Of a stretch of DNA of 10,744 nucleotides, positions 1-6,752 are shown in pieces. This stretch comes from Phycisphaerae bacterium. Its GTDB lineage: Bacteria; Planctomycetota; Phycisphaerae; Sedimentisphaerales; SG8-4. The position numbers and the translations under genes were made by a program. The notes under the pieces are model-generated. The model was not told the DNA's origin, did not search any database, and saw only the letters and a program-made list of their open reading frames with translations. The stretch covers positions 1 through 10,744 of the forward strand of contig JAUWLI010000070.1 of NCBI GenBank assembly GCA_030613765.1, in the 5' to 3' direction. How positions within the stretch are numbered: the first letter of the stretch is position 1; each line of letters begins with the position of its first letter.

Positions 1-2217
1 CTGAACGGCCTGATGTTCGACGGTACCAACAGGACCGGCGTAACGAGCGGCTACACCAAGCTGCTGGTTGGTAAGGGCAGCAAAGATAACGCTGCCGACA
101 AAGGCTGGGACGGCCGTATCGACGACGTCCGGGTCTACGACTGTCGTCTCTCTGAAGGCGAAGTCAGATACCTTGCCGGTCTGGGCAATATAGCACTGCC
201 CGACTGGTTCAGCCCAATGTTAGGCTACTGGAAAGCTGATGAAAACGGAGCCCTTGACAGTTCCGGTAACGAAAACCACGGAACTCCAGTAGGTGACGCA
301 ACCATCGTTGACGATCCTGAAAGAGGTCTTGTTGGGTCGTTCGATGGTGACGGCGATGCTATAGATGTCGGTGACTCAGAGTTGTTCAACTTCCAGGACG
401 ATGTGACTATTTCTGTTTGGGTCAATCTGAATTCCTGGGGCGGCAGCTGGGGTAACGCGATTATCGGTAAACGTGGCGAAGGCGGCCAGGGTTGGCAGTT
501 GCGCAGATTCGGTGGCGATCCAAGATTTTCCTGGACGACCCGAGGTATGGGCAACGATGACTATCCGAGAAGCAACCAGACGATTGCTATGAACCAATGG
601 TACCATCTTGCAGCAGTACGTGATGGCAACCAGAAACGTTTGTACATCGACGGCGCTTTGGAAAGTACACAGGGCATCAACTGGAACCGGATCAACCCAT
701 GTACACAGAAAGTGTATATTGGAGCCAGATCCGCCGGTAATAACAACCCGGAAGCATTCTTCGACGGGATGATCGACGAGCTGCGTGTCTACAACACGGC
801 CCTTACTTTCGGCCAGATTCGTACCCTCGCCGAATACACTCCCCCCAATCCGATATCGGCCACATGGTCCGGTAGAGCTGCGGCATCACCGGCACTCGAA
901 TACATGGAACCAGCCCACGAGGGCTCAATGAGTATGAGAGTTGAGTACACCGGTTCCGGCGCGGTTACACGCCTCGAGCCATTCGGCGACGGCAAGCATC
1001 CGCACGGCTGGAACGGTGACTTTAGCTTAGGTGGAGCCCAGGCTTTGTCGTTGTGGTTCAAAGGTGATCTCGAAAACGCTCCAGGGACGATGTTCGCTCA
1101 GTTGACTACTGTTGTACCGAGCGGCCATACCCAAAGAGTGTTGTACGACGGTGACCCCGAAGACCTGCAGACGCCGGATTGGAAGGAATGGAACATCAGC
1201 CTCCACGCTCTCTCAACAGGCAAACCCGCCGATCCGATCGAGGAAATGGGTCTGCCAATCACGAAGATCAAAGACGTTGGCATTGGCGTTATCGGTGCCG
1301 GCGGCGGTGTCGTGTACTTCGACGACCTGCGTCTGCAACCTGTCCGATGCGTCTCCAAGTACGGTCCACTTGCGGACTTCACTGGTGATTGCCTTGTTGA
1401 CGAGAGGGATGTTCGTGTACTGATAGGCGAATGGCTCGATGGTGATTACACCATTACCGCGGCGGCACCAAACCCACTTGGTTTGGTGGCGAAGTACGAG
1501 TTTGAGGGTAACGCCGACGATTCAGGCCCGCATGGCTACCACGGCACCGAAGAAGGTGACCCGGTCTATGTAGCCGGCAATGGTCTGGCAATTGACCTCG
1601 ACGGTAGCGGCGATTATGTCTCGACCGGTAAGAGTGCCTCCGATCTCGGTATCGGCGGTAACAGCCCGAGGACACTCACCTCATGGGTGTTTACACGCGA
1701 CTTCGCTGACGGCGGCATCTACGACGTTGGCAACCGCGCAGGCGGAGAAGATTTCTCCCTGAGAACACTGGGCAGCATTGATAACCGCTGGCGCATCCAG
1801 TACTGGGGCGGTGATTATGACTTCACTTACGATTCAAAGGATAAGTGGGTCCACTTTGGTCACGTTCATGACGGCGCATACACTAAGATATACGCCGACG
1901 GAGTACTCATCGTGAACTGGGCAAAGACAATCAACACCCCAGACACCAACCCGTTCCAGATTGGAATGTATGGTTGGACTGGCAATGCCTTTAACGGCAT
2001 CATCGACGATGTCCACGTCTACAACTATGCTTTGTCGAATGAAGAGGTTGTAGGCACTATGGGCACAGGCGATGTCTATGTTCCATTAGAGGCGATTACC
2101 AACATCTATGATGTTGAACCAATCAACCACAAGAAGGTCAACTTCTTTGACTATGCCACAGTGCTCGAAGAGTGGCTTGTGGAAATCTTGTGGCCAGCAC
2201 CAGAAGATTGGTTGTGA
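1..2217 (+). CDS. LamG-domain protein with dockerin-like segments (5' partial)
   Basis: The reading frame is open from base 1, and the first Met (base 13) sits inside the end of a LamG (concanavalin A-like) domain, so the true start lies upstream. Counting from that Met (734 aa): residues 1-55 are a LamG tail ending in the GRIDDVRVYD signature; 69-275 are a complete LamG domain ending DGMIDELRVYNTAL; about 283-455 are a beta-rich, carbohydrate-binding-like segment ending VVYFDDLRL; 455-478 are a dockerin-like EF-hand half (DFTGDCLVDERDVRVLIGEWL); 489-683 are another LamG (GIIDDVHVYNYAL); 695-723 are a second dockerin-like half (VNFFDYATVLEEWL). LamG domains usually bind sugars or proteins, so a secreted adhesion or polysaccharide-binding role is inferred. 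No catalytic domain or membrane anchor is visible in this part. The gene ends at a TGA 56 bases before a strong terminator. Confidence 0.9.
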   Translation: MNGLMFDGTNRTGVTSGYTKLLVGKGSKDNAADKGWDGRIDDVRVYDCRLSEGEVRYLAGLGNIALPDWFSPMLGYWKADENGALDSSGNENHGTPVGDATIVDDPERGLVGSFDGDGDAIDVGDSELFNFQDDVTISVWVNLNSWGGSWGNAIIGKRGEGGQGWQLRRFGGDPRFSWTTRGMGNDDYPRSNQTIAMNQWYHLAAVRDGNQKRLYIDGALESTQGINWNRINPCTQKVYIGARSAGNNNPEAFFDGMIDELRVYNTALTFGQIRTLAEYTPPNPISATWSGRAAASPALEYMEPAHEGSMSMRVEYTGSGAVTRLEPFGDGKHPHGWNGDFSLGGAQALSLWFKGDLENAPGTMFAQLTTVVPSGHTQRVLYDGDPEDLQTPDWKEWNISLHALSTGKPADPIEEMGLPITKIKDVGIGVIGAGGGVVYFDDLRLQPVRCVSKYGPLADFTGDCLVDERDVRVLIGEWLDGDYTITAAAPNPLGLVAKYEFEGNADDSGPHGYHGTEEGDPVYVAGNGLAIDLDGSGDYVSTGKSASDLGIGGNSPRTLTSWVFTRDFADGGIYDVGNRAGGEDFSLRTLGSIDNRWRIQYWGGDYDFTYDSKDKWVHFGHVHDGAYTKIYADGVLIVNWAKTINTPDTNPFQIGMYGWTGNAFNGIIDDVHVYNYALSNEEVVGTMGTGDVYVPLEAITNIYDVEPINHKKVNFFDYATVLEEWLVEILWPAPEDWL

Positions 2218-2232
2218 TTTTAACCGGCGAAT

Positions 2233-2272
2233 AGCCGTAAGGCTAAGCGCTGACAACTGGATTTGCACCAGT
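2233..2272 (+). other. 3' UTR hairpin pair before terminator
   Basis: Two short hairpins lie between the LamG gene and its terminator. AGCC (2233-2236) pairs with GGCT (2241-2244) around a GTAA tetraloop. ACTGG (2256-2260) pairs with CCAGT (2268-2272) and abuts the terminator stem directly. They may protect the mRNA 3' end; that role is inferred. Confidence 0.35.
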
Positions 2273-2312
2273 CCGGGGCCTATACTTTGGTATAGGCCCC
2301 GGTTGTTTTTTA
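2273..2312 (+). terminator. Rho-independent terminator of the LamG gene
   Basis: A perfect 13-bp stem, CCGGGGCCTATAC (2273-2285) with GTATAGGCCCCGG (2290-2302), closes a TTTG loop and is followed by a T-rich tail (2303-2311, TTGTTTTTT). It lies 56 bases after the stop codon and separates the LamG gene from the sigma-factor region. Confidence 0.92.
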
Positions 2313-2329
2313 TAGGGCGGAGGCGACCA

Positions 2330-2354
2330 TGGGGGCAGGATTCGAACCATGCGG
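2330..2354 (-). other. tRNA 3'-end-like fragment (T-arm remnant)
   Basis: Read on the minus strand, this stretch contains GGTTCGAATCCTGCCCCCA, which looks like the T-loop, the 3' half of the T-stem and the acceptor strand of a tRNA. The 5' side (GCATGG) does not form a proper T-stem with CCTGC. No anticodon arm, D-arm or matching 5' acceptor strand was found, so it is a fragment and not a tRNA gene. It could be a remnant of an integration (att) site or a chance match. Confidence 0.35.
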
Positions 2355-2360
2355 CTAAAT

Positions 2361-2480
2361 CCCGTTAGAAGCTGTATGGGCCGGTAATACTCCGAAAACA
2401 GGAAAATTTCCAACGGGCCCCGTTAGAAATACCAAAGGTGCCAGGCATATCCAACAACAAACTCACGTTTCTAACGGGGC
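2361..2480. repeat. Tandem pair of palindromic units (CCCGTTAGAA family)
   Basis: Four copies of one 10-11 base word alternate in orientation: CCCGTTAGAA (2361-2370), TTCCAACGGG (2408-2417, one G-T-compatible change), CCCGTTAGAAA (2419-2429) and TTTCTAACGGG (2468-2478). This gives two successive hairpin units, 2361-2417 and 2419-2478, with loops of 37 and 38 bases and a 58-base period. The inner arm of the second unit extends to 13 perfect base pairs (2417-2429 with 2468-2480). The third copy could pair with either the second or the fourth. The layout resembles REP-type or MITE-type intergenic elements. No transposase is nearby. Confidence 0.7.
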
Positions 2481-2511
2481 GGGGTAAACCGCAAGCCATA
2501 TCTGACCGATA

Positions 2512-2517
2512 TATAAT
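2512..2517 (+). promoter_or_regulatory. Candidate -10 box for the sigma-factor gene
   Basis: A perfect TATAAT occurs 98 bases upstream of the chosen start of the sigma-factor gene. No recognisable -35 hexamer lies at the usual distance, and no extended -10 TG is present, so this is a weak call. Confidence 0.3.
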
Positions 2518-2575
2518 TCTGTGGTGAGTGAGGGACCAATCGCCTAAACGAAAAGTGCGGTCAATTTGCATATCA

Positions 2576-2609
2576 GGCCGAAGTCCAAAGACCTCGGCCG
2601 GGTTGGAGG
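2576..2609 (+). promoter_or_regulatory. Leader hairpin and ribosome binding site of sigma gene
   Basis: GGCCGAAGTC (2576-2585) pairs with GACCTCGGCC (2590-2599) around a CAAA loop: a 10-bp stem with one mismatch. It ends five bases before the Shine-Dalgarno sequence GGAGG (2605-2609), which is five bases from the ATG at 2615. This site fixes the start codon. The adjacent hairpin could modulate ribosome access, but that is inference. Confidence 0.6.
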
Positions 2610-2614
2610 CAGCT

Positions 2615-3436
2615 ATGGCATTCGATGCAACTATAAAAGATTATCTAAAAGAGATAGACGAAGCAAAGCTGCTGACAAAGGAGCAGGAGCACGAGTTAGG
2701 AAAACTGATTGTCGAAGAAAACGACCCGTGGGCCAGGGACAAATTGGTGCGAAGCAATCTCAGACTCGTTGTTAATATCGCAAAGAAGTATGGCGGCCGG
2801 GGAATGAGCCTTGGTGACCTCATTGAGGAGGGCAATCTCGGCCTTCTGCGAGCAGTCGATTACTTTGATCCCGACAGAGGCACAAGGTTTAGCACGTACG
2901 CGGCGTGGTGGATAAAGCAAAGTATCAAGCGAGCAATGCTGGAAAATACTCAGCCTGTGCATATTCCCACATATATGGTCACTTTGATAAACCACTGGCG
3001 GCATACGGCGACAGAACTGGAAAACCAGCTTGGAAAGACGCCGGATATCGAAGAAATGGCCGATATAATGCAAGTGCCGCTGCGGAAGGCAAAAATCATA
3101 GATCGAATCGTCAAAATACTTAGCTCGACGACGGATAGTCTCGAGGGCGATGAGTCGGGCGAAGAACAAATATACGACCCGGCCCTGGAGGACCAAAGCA
3201 CCGGCCAGCCGGAGGACGCATTGGTTGCCGATGAAGAAAAAAACAAGGTTTTGACGTTACTTGACAAAATCGAACCCAGAGAAGCCGCCATCCTGAGAAT
3301 GCATTACGGTCTGCACGGAAAAGAACCGGTGACACTGAGAGACATCGGCAAAAAGTTAGACCTGACCAGGGAGAGGATTCGCCAGATTCTGCGAGGCGCA
3401 CTTACAAAACTCTACGAATATATGAACGAAGAGTAG
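2615..3436 (+). CDS. RNA polymerase sigma-70 factor, RpoD/SigA family (short)
   Basis: The 273-aa product is a sigma factor that directs RNA polymerase to promoters. Region 1.2 is at residues 5-34 (IKDYLKEIDEAKLLTKEQE). Region 2 spans about 41-110, with the core-binding and -10-recognition signature DLIEEGNLGLLRAVDYFDP and the aromatic STYAAWWIKQSIKRAM. Region 3 begins at PVHIP (114-118). Region 4 is at about 205-270, with the -35-binding helix-turn-helix LRDIGKKLDLTRERIRQIL. Region 1.1 and the long non-conserved insert of primary RpoD proteins are absent, so this is more like a group 2 alternative sigma than the main housekeeping factor. An in-frame GTG lies upstream at 2528, but ATG 2615 has GGAGG five bases before it and aligns with the usual start of region 1.2, so it was preferred. 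Confidence 0.95.
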   Translation: MAFDATIKDYLKEIDEAKLLTKEQEHELGKLIVEENDPWARDKLVRSNLRLVVNIAKKYGGRGMSLGDLIEEGNLGLLRAVDYFDPDRGTRFSTYAAWWIKQSIKRAMLENTQPVHIPTYMVTLINHWRHTATELENQLGKTPDIEEMADIMQVPLRKAKIIDRIVKILSSTTDSLEGDESGEEQIYDPALEDQSTGQPEDALVADEEKNKVLTLLDKIEPREAAILRMHYGLHGKEPVTLRDIGKKLDLTRERIRQILRGALTKLYEYMNEE

Positions 3437-3531
3437 CCCAAATCTGCATATCAATAAAACCTCGACAAACCCTCAATAAAACTTGCATTTCACTTCCAAT
3501 ATGCTGACAATAGATACAGGCATCCCCATGC

Positions 3532-3561
3532 TTGTTCAGGGAATTGATTTTTTGATAAAAT
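3532..3561 (+). promoter_or_regulatory. Candidate promoter for apt
   Basis: TTGTTC (3532-3537) and TAAAAT (3556-3561) are separated by 18 bases and lie just upstream of apt. The predicted transcript would start about ten bases before the apt ATG, close to a weak AAGGGA (3564-3569). A leaderless-like or very short leader would follow if this is right. The rest of the 143-base spacer (3437-3579) shows no clear terminator for the sigma-factor gene. Confidence 0.35.
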
Positions 3562-3579
3562 ACAAGGGAACGCAGACAA

Positions 3580-4107
3580 ATGGCAGCAGAACCAATCGAG
3601 CTACAAGGATATATTCGCAGCATACCAGACTGGCCCAAAAAAGGGATTTTGTTTCGAGATATCACACCGTTGTTAGCTGAGCCGAAAGCCTTGATTGCAG
3701 CAGTAGATGCCTTGTGCGCCGGTTTTACAGATCAGGGCGTTGATTATGTCGCCGCTGTGGAAGCGAGGGGCTTTATTTTCGGTGCGTCGGTCGCAGAGAG
3801 GCTCGGGGCCGGTTTTGTACCAATACGCAAGAAAGGCAAACTGCCTTTCAAAACCGAAAGCGTCACCTACGACCTGGAATACGGTACCGACACTGTGGAA
3901 ATACACAGAGATGCTATAAGTAAAGGGGCCAAGGTCTTGATGGTTGACGACTTATTAGCAACCGGCGGGACAATGGCCGCGGCCTGTAAGCTCATCGAAA
4001 AAATAGGGGGTGAAATTGCGGGGATAACGTTTCTCATCGAGCTTGGCGACCTGGCCGGCCGAAACAAACTGGGTGGGTATAAAATCAGCACTGTTATATC
4101 TTATTGA
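3580..4107 (+). CDS. apt: Adenine phosphoribosyltransferase
   Basis: The 175-aa product should convert adenine and PRPP to AMP and pyrophosphate, the purine salvage step in the cytosol. It has the normal length of bacterial APRT. The N-terminal IPDWPKKGILFRDITPLL (residues 15-32) is the family signature. EARGFIFG (61-68) belongs to the active-site core. The PRPP-binding loop is VLMVDDLLATGGT (119-131), with the paired acidic residues D123-D124. A mobile-loop region (RKKGKLPFKTESVTYDLEYG, 83-102) is present. The start at ATG 3580 fits family alignments by eye, although its Shine-Dalgarno is weak. The next gene starts 55 bases after the stop with no terminator between, so read-through into the beta-helix gene is possible, but the functions are unrelated. 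Confidence 0.97.
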   Translation: MAAEPIELQGYIRSIPDWPKKGILFRDITPLLAEPKALIAAVDALCAGFTDQGVDYVAAVEARGFIFGASVAERLGAGFVPIRKKGKLPFKTESVTYDLEYGTDTVEIHRDAISKGAKVLMVDDLLATGGTMAAACKLIEKIGGEIAGITFLIELGDLAGRNKLGGYKISTVISY

Positions 4108-4162
4108 TTGCTCCTCCAGGTGTCCAATTAGCACTGCCATCTCCAGAGAGGAATAGAGAACA

Positions 4163-5962
4163 ATGAAAGAGACACGGATATGTTTTACCAGGCTTGTGAC
4201 GGCCGCAGCTGTTTTGCCGCTGATCGCGCTGACTGTCCTCGCCCAGGCACGTCCGCAAGAGAAATTACTTGCCGGCTTTAAAGTTGGTCCGCAAACGGAC
4301 GAGATCGTACCGAAGCGATTCATTATTGATCCTCCTACAATAGAGAATCTGGGCTTCCGGTGGTATATCGAGGGTGACAACAACCGGAACGCCTCGGTCA
4401 CCGTTGCGTTCAGGAAAAAGGGCCGGGAACAGTGGGAGAACGCCCTGCCAATGCTGCGTGTCCATCACGAGGTCTCGAACCAGAAATACGGGCCGTACCG
4501 TACAGGCAACCTGTTCGCCGGCAGCGTGTTGTTCCTGGAACCGGCTACGGCATACCAAGTGCGATTCATCATGTCCGATCCGGATGGCGGCGCACCGCCA
4601 AAGCCAAGGATCGTCACCACTGCCACGCGGGCCGAACCCAGGGCTTTCGAAGGTGGGCGAAAGATAAAGGCCACCGCCGAGAAGGGACTCATGGCTGCCA
4701 TTGAACAAGCGCAGCCCGGCGATGTGATTCTACTACGAGCGGGCATCTATAAGGGGCCGTTTGTTCTGAAGAAATCCGGCACAGCCAGGAAACCTATCGT
4801 TGTTCGCGGCCCGGCCGAAGGCGAGGCGGTCCTGGAAGGTCAGGGAGTCAGCAGTCGCTCAAGAATCGTCACGCTCAATGGAACGCATCACGTGCATTTT
4901 GAAAGACTGACCTTCCGCAACGCCCAGATGGCTATCTACGCTGCAAAACCGGGCGGTTCAAAGGGCCTTGTCGTCCGCGGATGCAGGATACACGACGTGG
5001 TATACGGAATTAACACCGGCTGCGAGAATTCTATGGACTGGTACATCTCGGACAACGATATCGTCGGCATCAATACAACATGGTATCCACGACCATCGAA
5101 GACATATATGAGTCCCGGCCACACAGGTATCAACGTCTACGGACGCGGCCACGTTATCTGCTACAACCGCATCACGAGATTCAGCGATTCAGCCGCGATC
5201 TACAACTTCGGCCCGCCTGTCGATGATGTAACGAAGCACTGCGTGAACATCGACTTCTATAACAACGACCTCTCCTGGGCGCAGGATGACACATTCGAGG
5301 CGGACTACGGCTGCCACAACGTGCGGTTTTATCGCAACCGATGCTATAACACGCACACGGGCATGTCCACTCAACCGTTCTACGGCGGCCCTGTCTACCT
5401 GATACGCAACGAGCTGTACGCAATCACCGCCCTCAGCTATAAGCTGAACAATTACCCGGCGGGAATCGAGGCATACAACAACACATCATGTTGTGCCGGA
5501 CAAGGTTTCCGTCCACCGGCTATCTGGCAAAACGGTCACTTCAGAAACAACCTTTTCATGGGCGGCCAGGGATACGCGATGGAGTCCGGCTCGCCAACGG
5601 CCTACAGCACGATGGATTACAACGCGTACCGTCGCAACGAGCCCGTTCGGCTGCTCAAGTGGACAAACCACAATGGAAATGTCGGCAGATACCAGTCCCT
5701 TAAAGAACTCTTCAAGGCCACGGGGCTTGAGGAACACGGTATCCTGGCCGACTACGACATCTTTGTCAACGCCGGGCCGCCGGAAAAGGGAAAGACTTGC
5801 AAACCCGGCGATTACGACCTGCGGCTGAAGAAAAATGTAAATGTAGTCGACGCGGGCATTGCCCTGCCGCAAATCAACGACGGTTTTATCGGAAAAGCAC
5901 CAGACCTGGGCTGTTACGAACTCGGCCGGGAACCTCCACATTATGGGCCAAGGAGATTTTGA
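4163..5962 (+). CDS. Secreted right-handed parallel beta-helix protein
   Basis: The 599-aa product has a signal peptide (KETRICFTR basic end, hydrophobic core 11-27, likely cleavage after AQA at 27-29), so it is exported. Residues about 57-155 form an FN3-like beta-sandwich (LGFRWYIEGDNN to FIMSDPDGG). Residues about 170-550 look like a pectate-lyase-type parallel beta-helix. It starts with GDVILLRAGIYKGPFVLKKS, a common opening of this fold, and is followed by Asn- and Gly-rich rungs. The C-terminus closes with APDLGCYELG and PHYGPRRF, similar to endings of polysaccharide lyase-like beta-helix proteins. A role in binding or cleaving polysaccharide is plausible, but I cannot point to catalytic residues, so the enzyme activity is not assigned. 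ATG 4163 is preceded by AGAGAGGAA (4145-4153). Confidence 0.88.
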   Translation: MKETRICFTRLVTAAAVLPLIALTVLAQARPQEKLLAGFKVGPQTDEIVPKRFIIDPPTIENLGFRWYIEGDNNRNASVTVAFRKKGREQWENALPMLRVHHEVSNQKYGPYRTGNLFAGSVLFLEPATAYQVRFIMSDPDGGAPPKPRIVTTATRAEPRAFEGGRKIKATAEKGLMAAIEQAQPGDVILLRAGIYKGPFVLKKSGTARKPIVVRGPAEGEAVLEGQGVSSRSRIVTLNGTHHVHFERLTFRNAQMAIYAAKPGGSKGLVVRGCRIHDVVYGINTGCENSMDWYISDNDIVGINTTWYPRPSKTYMSPGHTGINVYGRGHVICYNRITRFSDSAAIYNFGPPVDDVTKHCVNIDFYNNDLSWAQDDTFEADYGCHNVRFYRNRCYNTHTGMSTQPFYGGPVYLIRNELYAITALSYKLNNYPAGIEAYNNTSCCAGQGFRPPAIWQNGHFRNNLFMGGQGYAMESGSPTAYSTMDYNAYRRNEPVRLLKWTNHNGNVGRYQSLKELFKATGLEEHGILADYDIFVNAGPPEKGKTCKPGDYDLRLKKNVNVVDAGIALPQINDGFIGKAPDLGCYELGREPPHYGPRRF

Positions 5963-6184
5963 AAGGGTCCGAAAGTAAAGATGCCTTATCAAATTTGCGT
6001 CAGGCAAAACTGGTGTGGAAACTCTGGACTCGGTGTATCCCTCAACCAAAACCGTGCGGGAGAATTGGTAAGACCTCAAGCGATTGATGGAACCTTAAAA
6101 CTAAACCTCTGTCTTTTGACTTTTAGGAAATTTAGCCCCATTGCAACCTTTAAAATGGTATGGGTGAACGTCCGCGCATAAAAA

Positions 6185-6237
6185 ACAGGGCTGGGCGCGG
6201 AGGGAGAGGAGAAAGCGAGATAAACCCAACCCTGTTA
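6185..6237. repeat. Inverted repeat downstream of beta-helix gene
   Basis: AACAGGGCTGGG (6185-6196) and CCCAACCCTGTT (6226-6237) are complementary at 11 of 12 positions across a 29-base purine-rich loop. It lies 220 bases after the stop of the beta-helix gene. There is no U-tract directly after it, so it is not called a terminator; an RNA-stabilising hairpin or a palindromic element is possible. Confidence 0.45.
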
Positions 6238-6242
6238 AAATG

Positions 6243-6291
6243 CTTTTATTTACGTATCTCAGTTGCTTCTATTTACATATCTCGAGTTGCT
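6243..6291. repeat. Tandem duplication of about 25 bases
   Basis: Copy one, CTTTTATTTACGTATCTC plus AGTTGCT (6243-6267), is followed at once by copy two, CTTCTATTTACATATCTC plus GAGTTGCT (6266-6291). They differ by two substitutions and one inserted G. It looks like a recent local duplication in non-coding DNA. Confidence 0.6.
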
Positions 6292-6510
6292 AAATAACCA
6301 AACAACAGAATACTATATATCTTTTTAATTTTCAAACTTTTTTTAATTTTTTTGAAAAAAATTCCAGCCCTCCTGCTCGGCCTGATTTTCCCCTGCCCTC
6401 CCGCTATCCGATACTGCTGCCATCTTCTGTAAATTACTGCCATTTATACTCCCCAAATCTCCCAACTCTGATCCCCCATAATCTGCTCTAACGTCTCAAA
6501 ATCCCACTTT

Positions 6511-6554
6511 TCCCGAATCCGAATCCCGAATCCCTGCATGCTTTAGGCAGGGAT
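6511..6554. repeat. TCCCGAA short repeats and adjoining hairpin
   Basis: TCCCGAA, TCCGAA and TCCCGAA run in tandem (6511-6530) and lead into a hairpin with an 8-bp perfect stem, ATCCCTGC (6530-6537) with GCAGGGAT (6547-6554), and a 9-base loop. No T-run follows. It is likely an intergenic repeat module. Confidence 0.5.
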
Positions 6555-6688
6555 CCATTAGACAGGGACCCAGCTATTTTCGTTGGCTTTTGTGCATTTT
6601 CCCTATTTACTTCTCACTTTTCACTTCTAATTCTCCCTTCTTTTGGGCTAAAAACGCCGAAATCCTACCAGGCTTAGTCCGATTTTTC

Positions 6689-6717
6689 TTGCCTCCGACA
6701 CCGAAATTTGGTACATT
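6689..6717 (+). promoter_or_regulatory. Candidate promoter for the Pmp-like gene
   Basis: TTGCCT (6689-6694) and TACATT (6712-6717) are 17 bases apart. The predicted start near 6724 leaves a leader of about 29 bases that contains a strong Shine-Dalgarno AAGGAGA (6740-6746), seven bases or less from the optimum before ATG 6753. Confidence 0.35.
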
Positions 6718-6752
6718 AACATTCAGAAAACATTTTTTTCAAGGAGAACAAA

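Larger units (their letters stand above)
5963..6752. other. Long gene-free spacer, AT- and pyrimidine-rich
   Basis: No convincing coding region was found here on either strand. The first part (to about 6180) is featureless. About 6184-6291 holds an inverted repeat and a tandem duplication. About 6300-6360 is very AT-rich with T-runs and an A/T palindrome around 6344-6362. About 6362-6700 is strongly C+T biased on the + strand, with short TCCCGAA repeats and a hairpin. A candidate promoter for the next gene lies at the end. Confidence 0.6.

Noticed and set aside
2528..2614. Upstream GTG start extending the sigma factor by 29 residues
   Set aside because: No Shine-Dalgarno precedes it, the extension resembles no sigma region, and it would translate the leader hairpin. 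ATG 2615 has a clear ribosome site.
2696..3196. 166-aa open frame on the - strand
   Set aside because: It lies wholly within the sigma-factor gene, whose + strand domains are unmistakable.
5486..6079. 197-aa open frame on the - strand
   Set aside because: Most of it is antisense to the beta-helix gene; no domain or ribosome site was seen.
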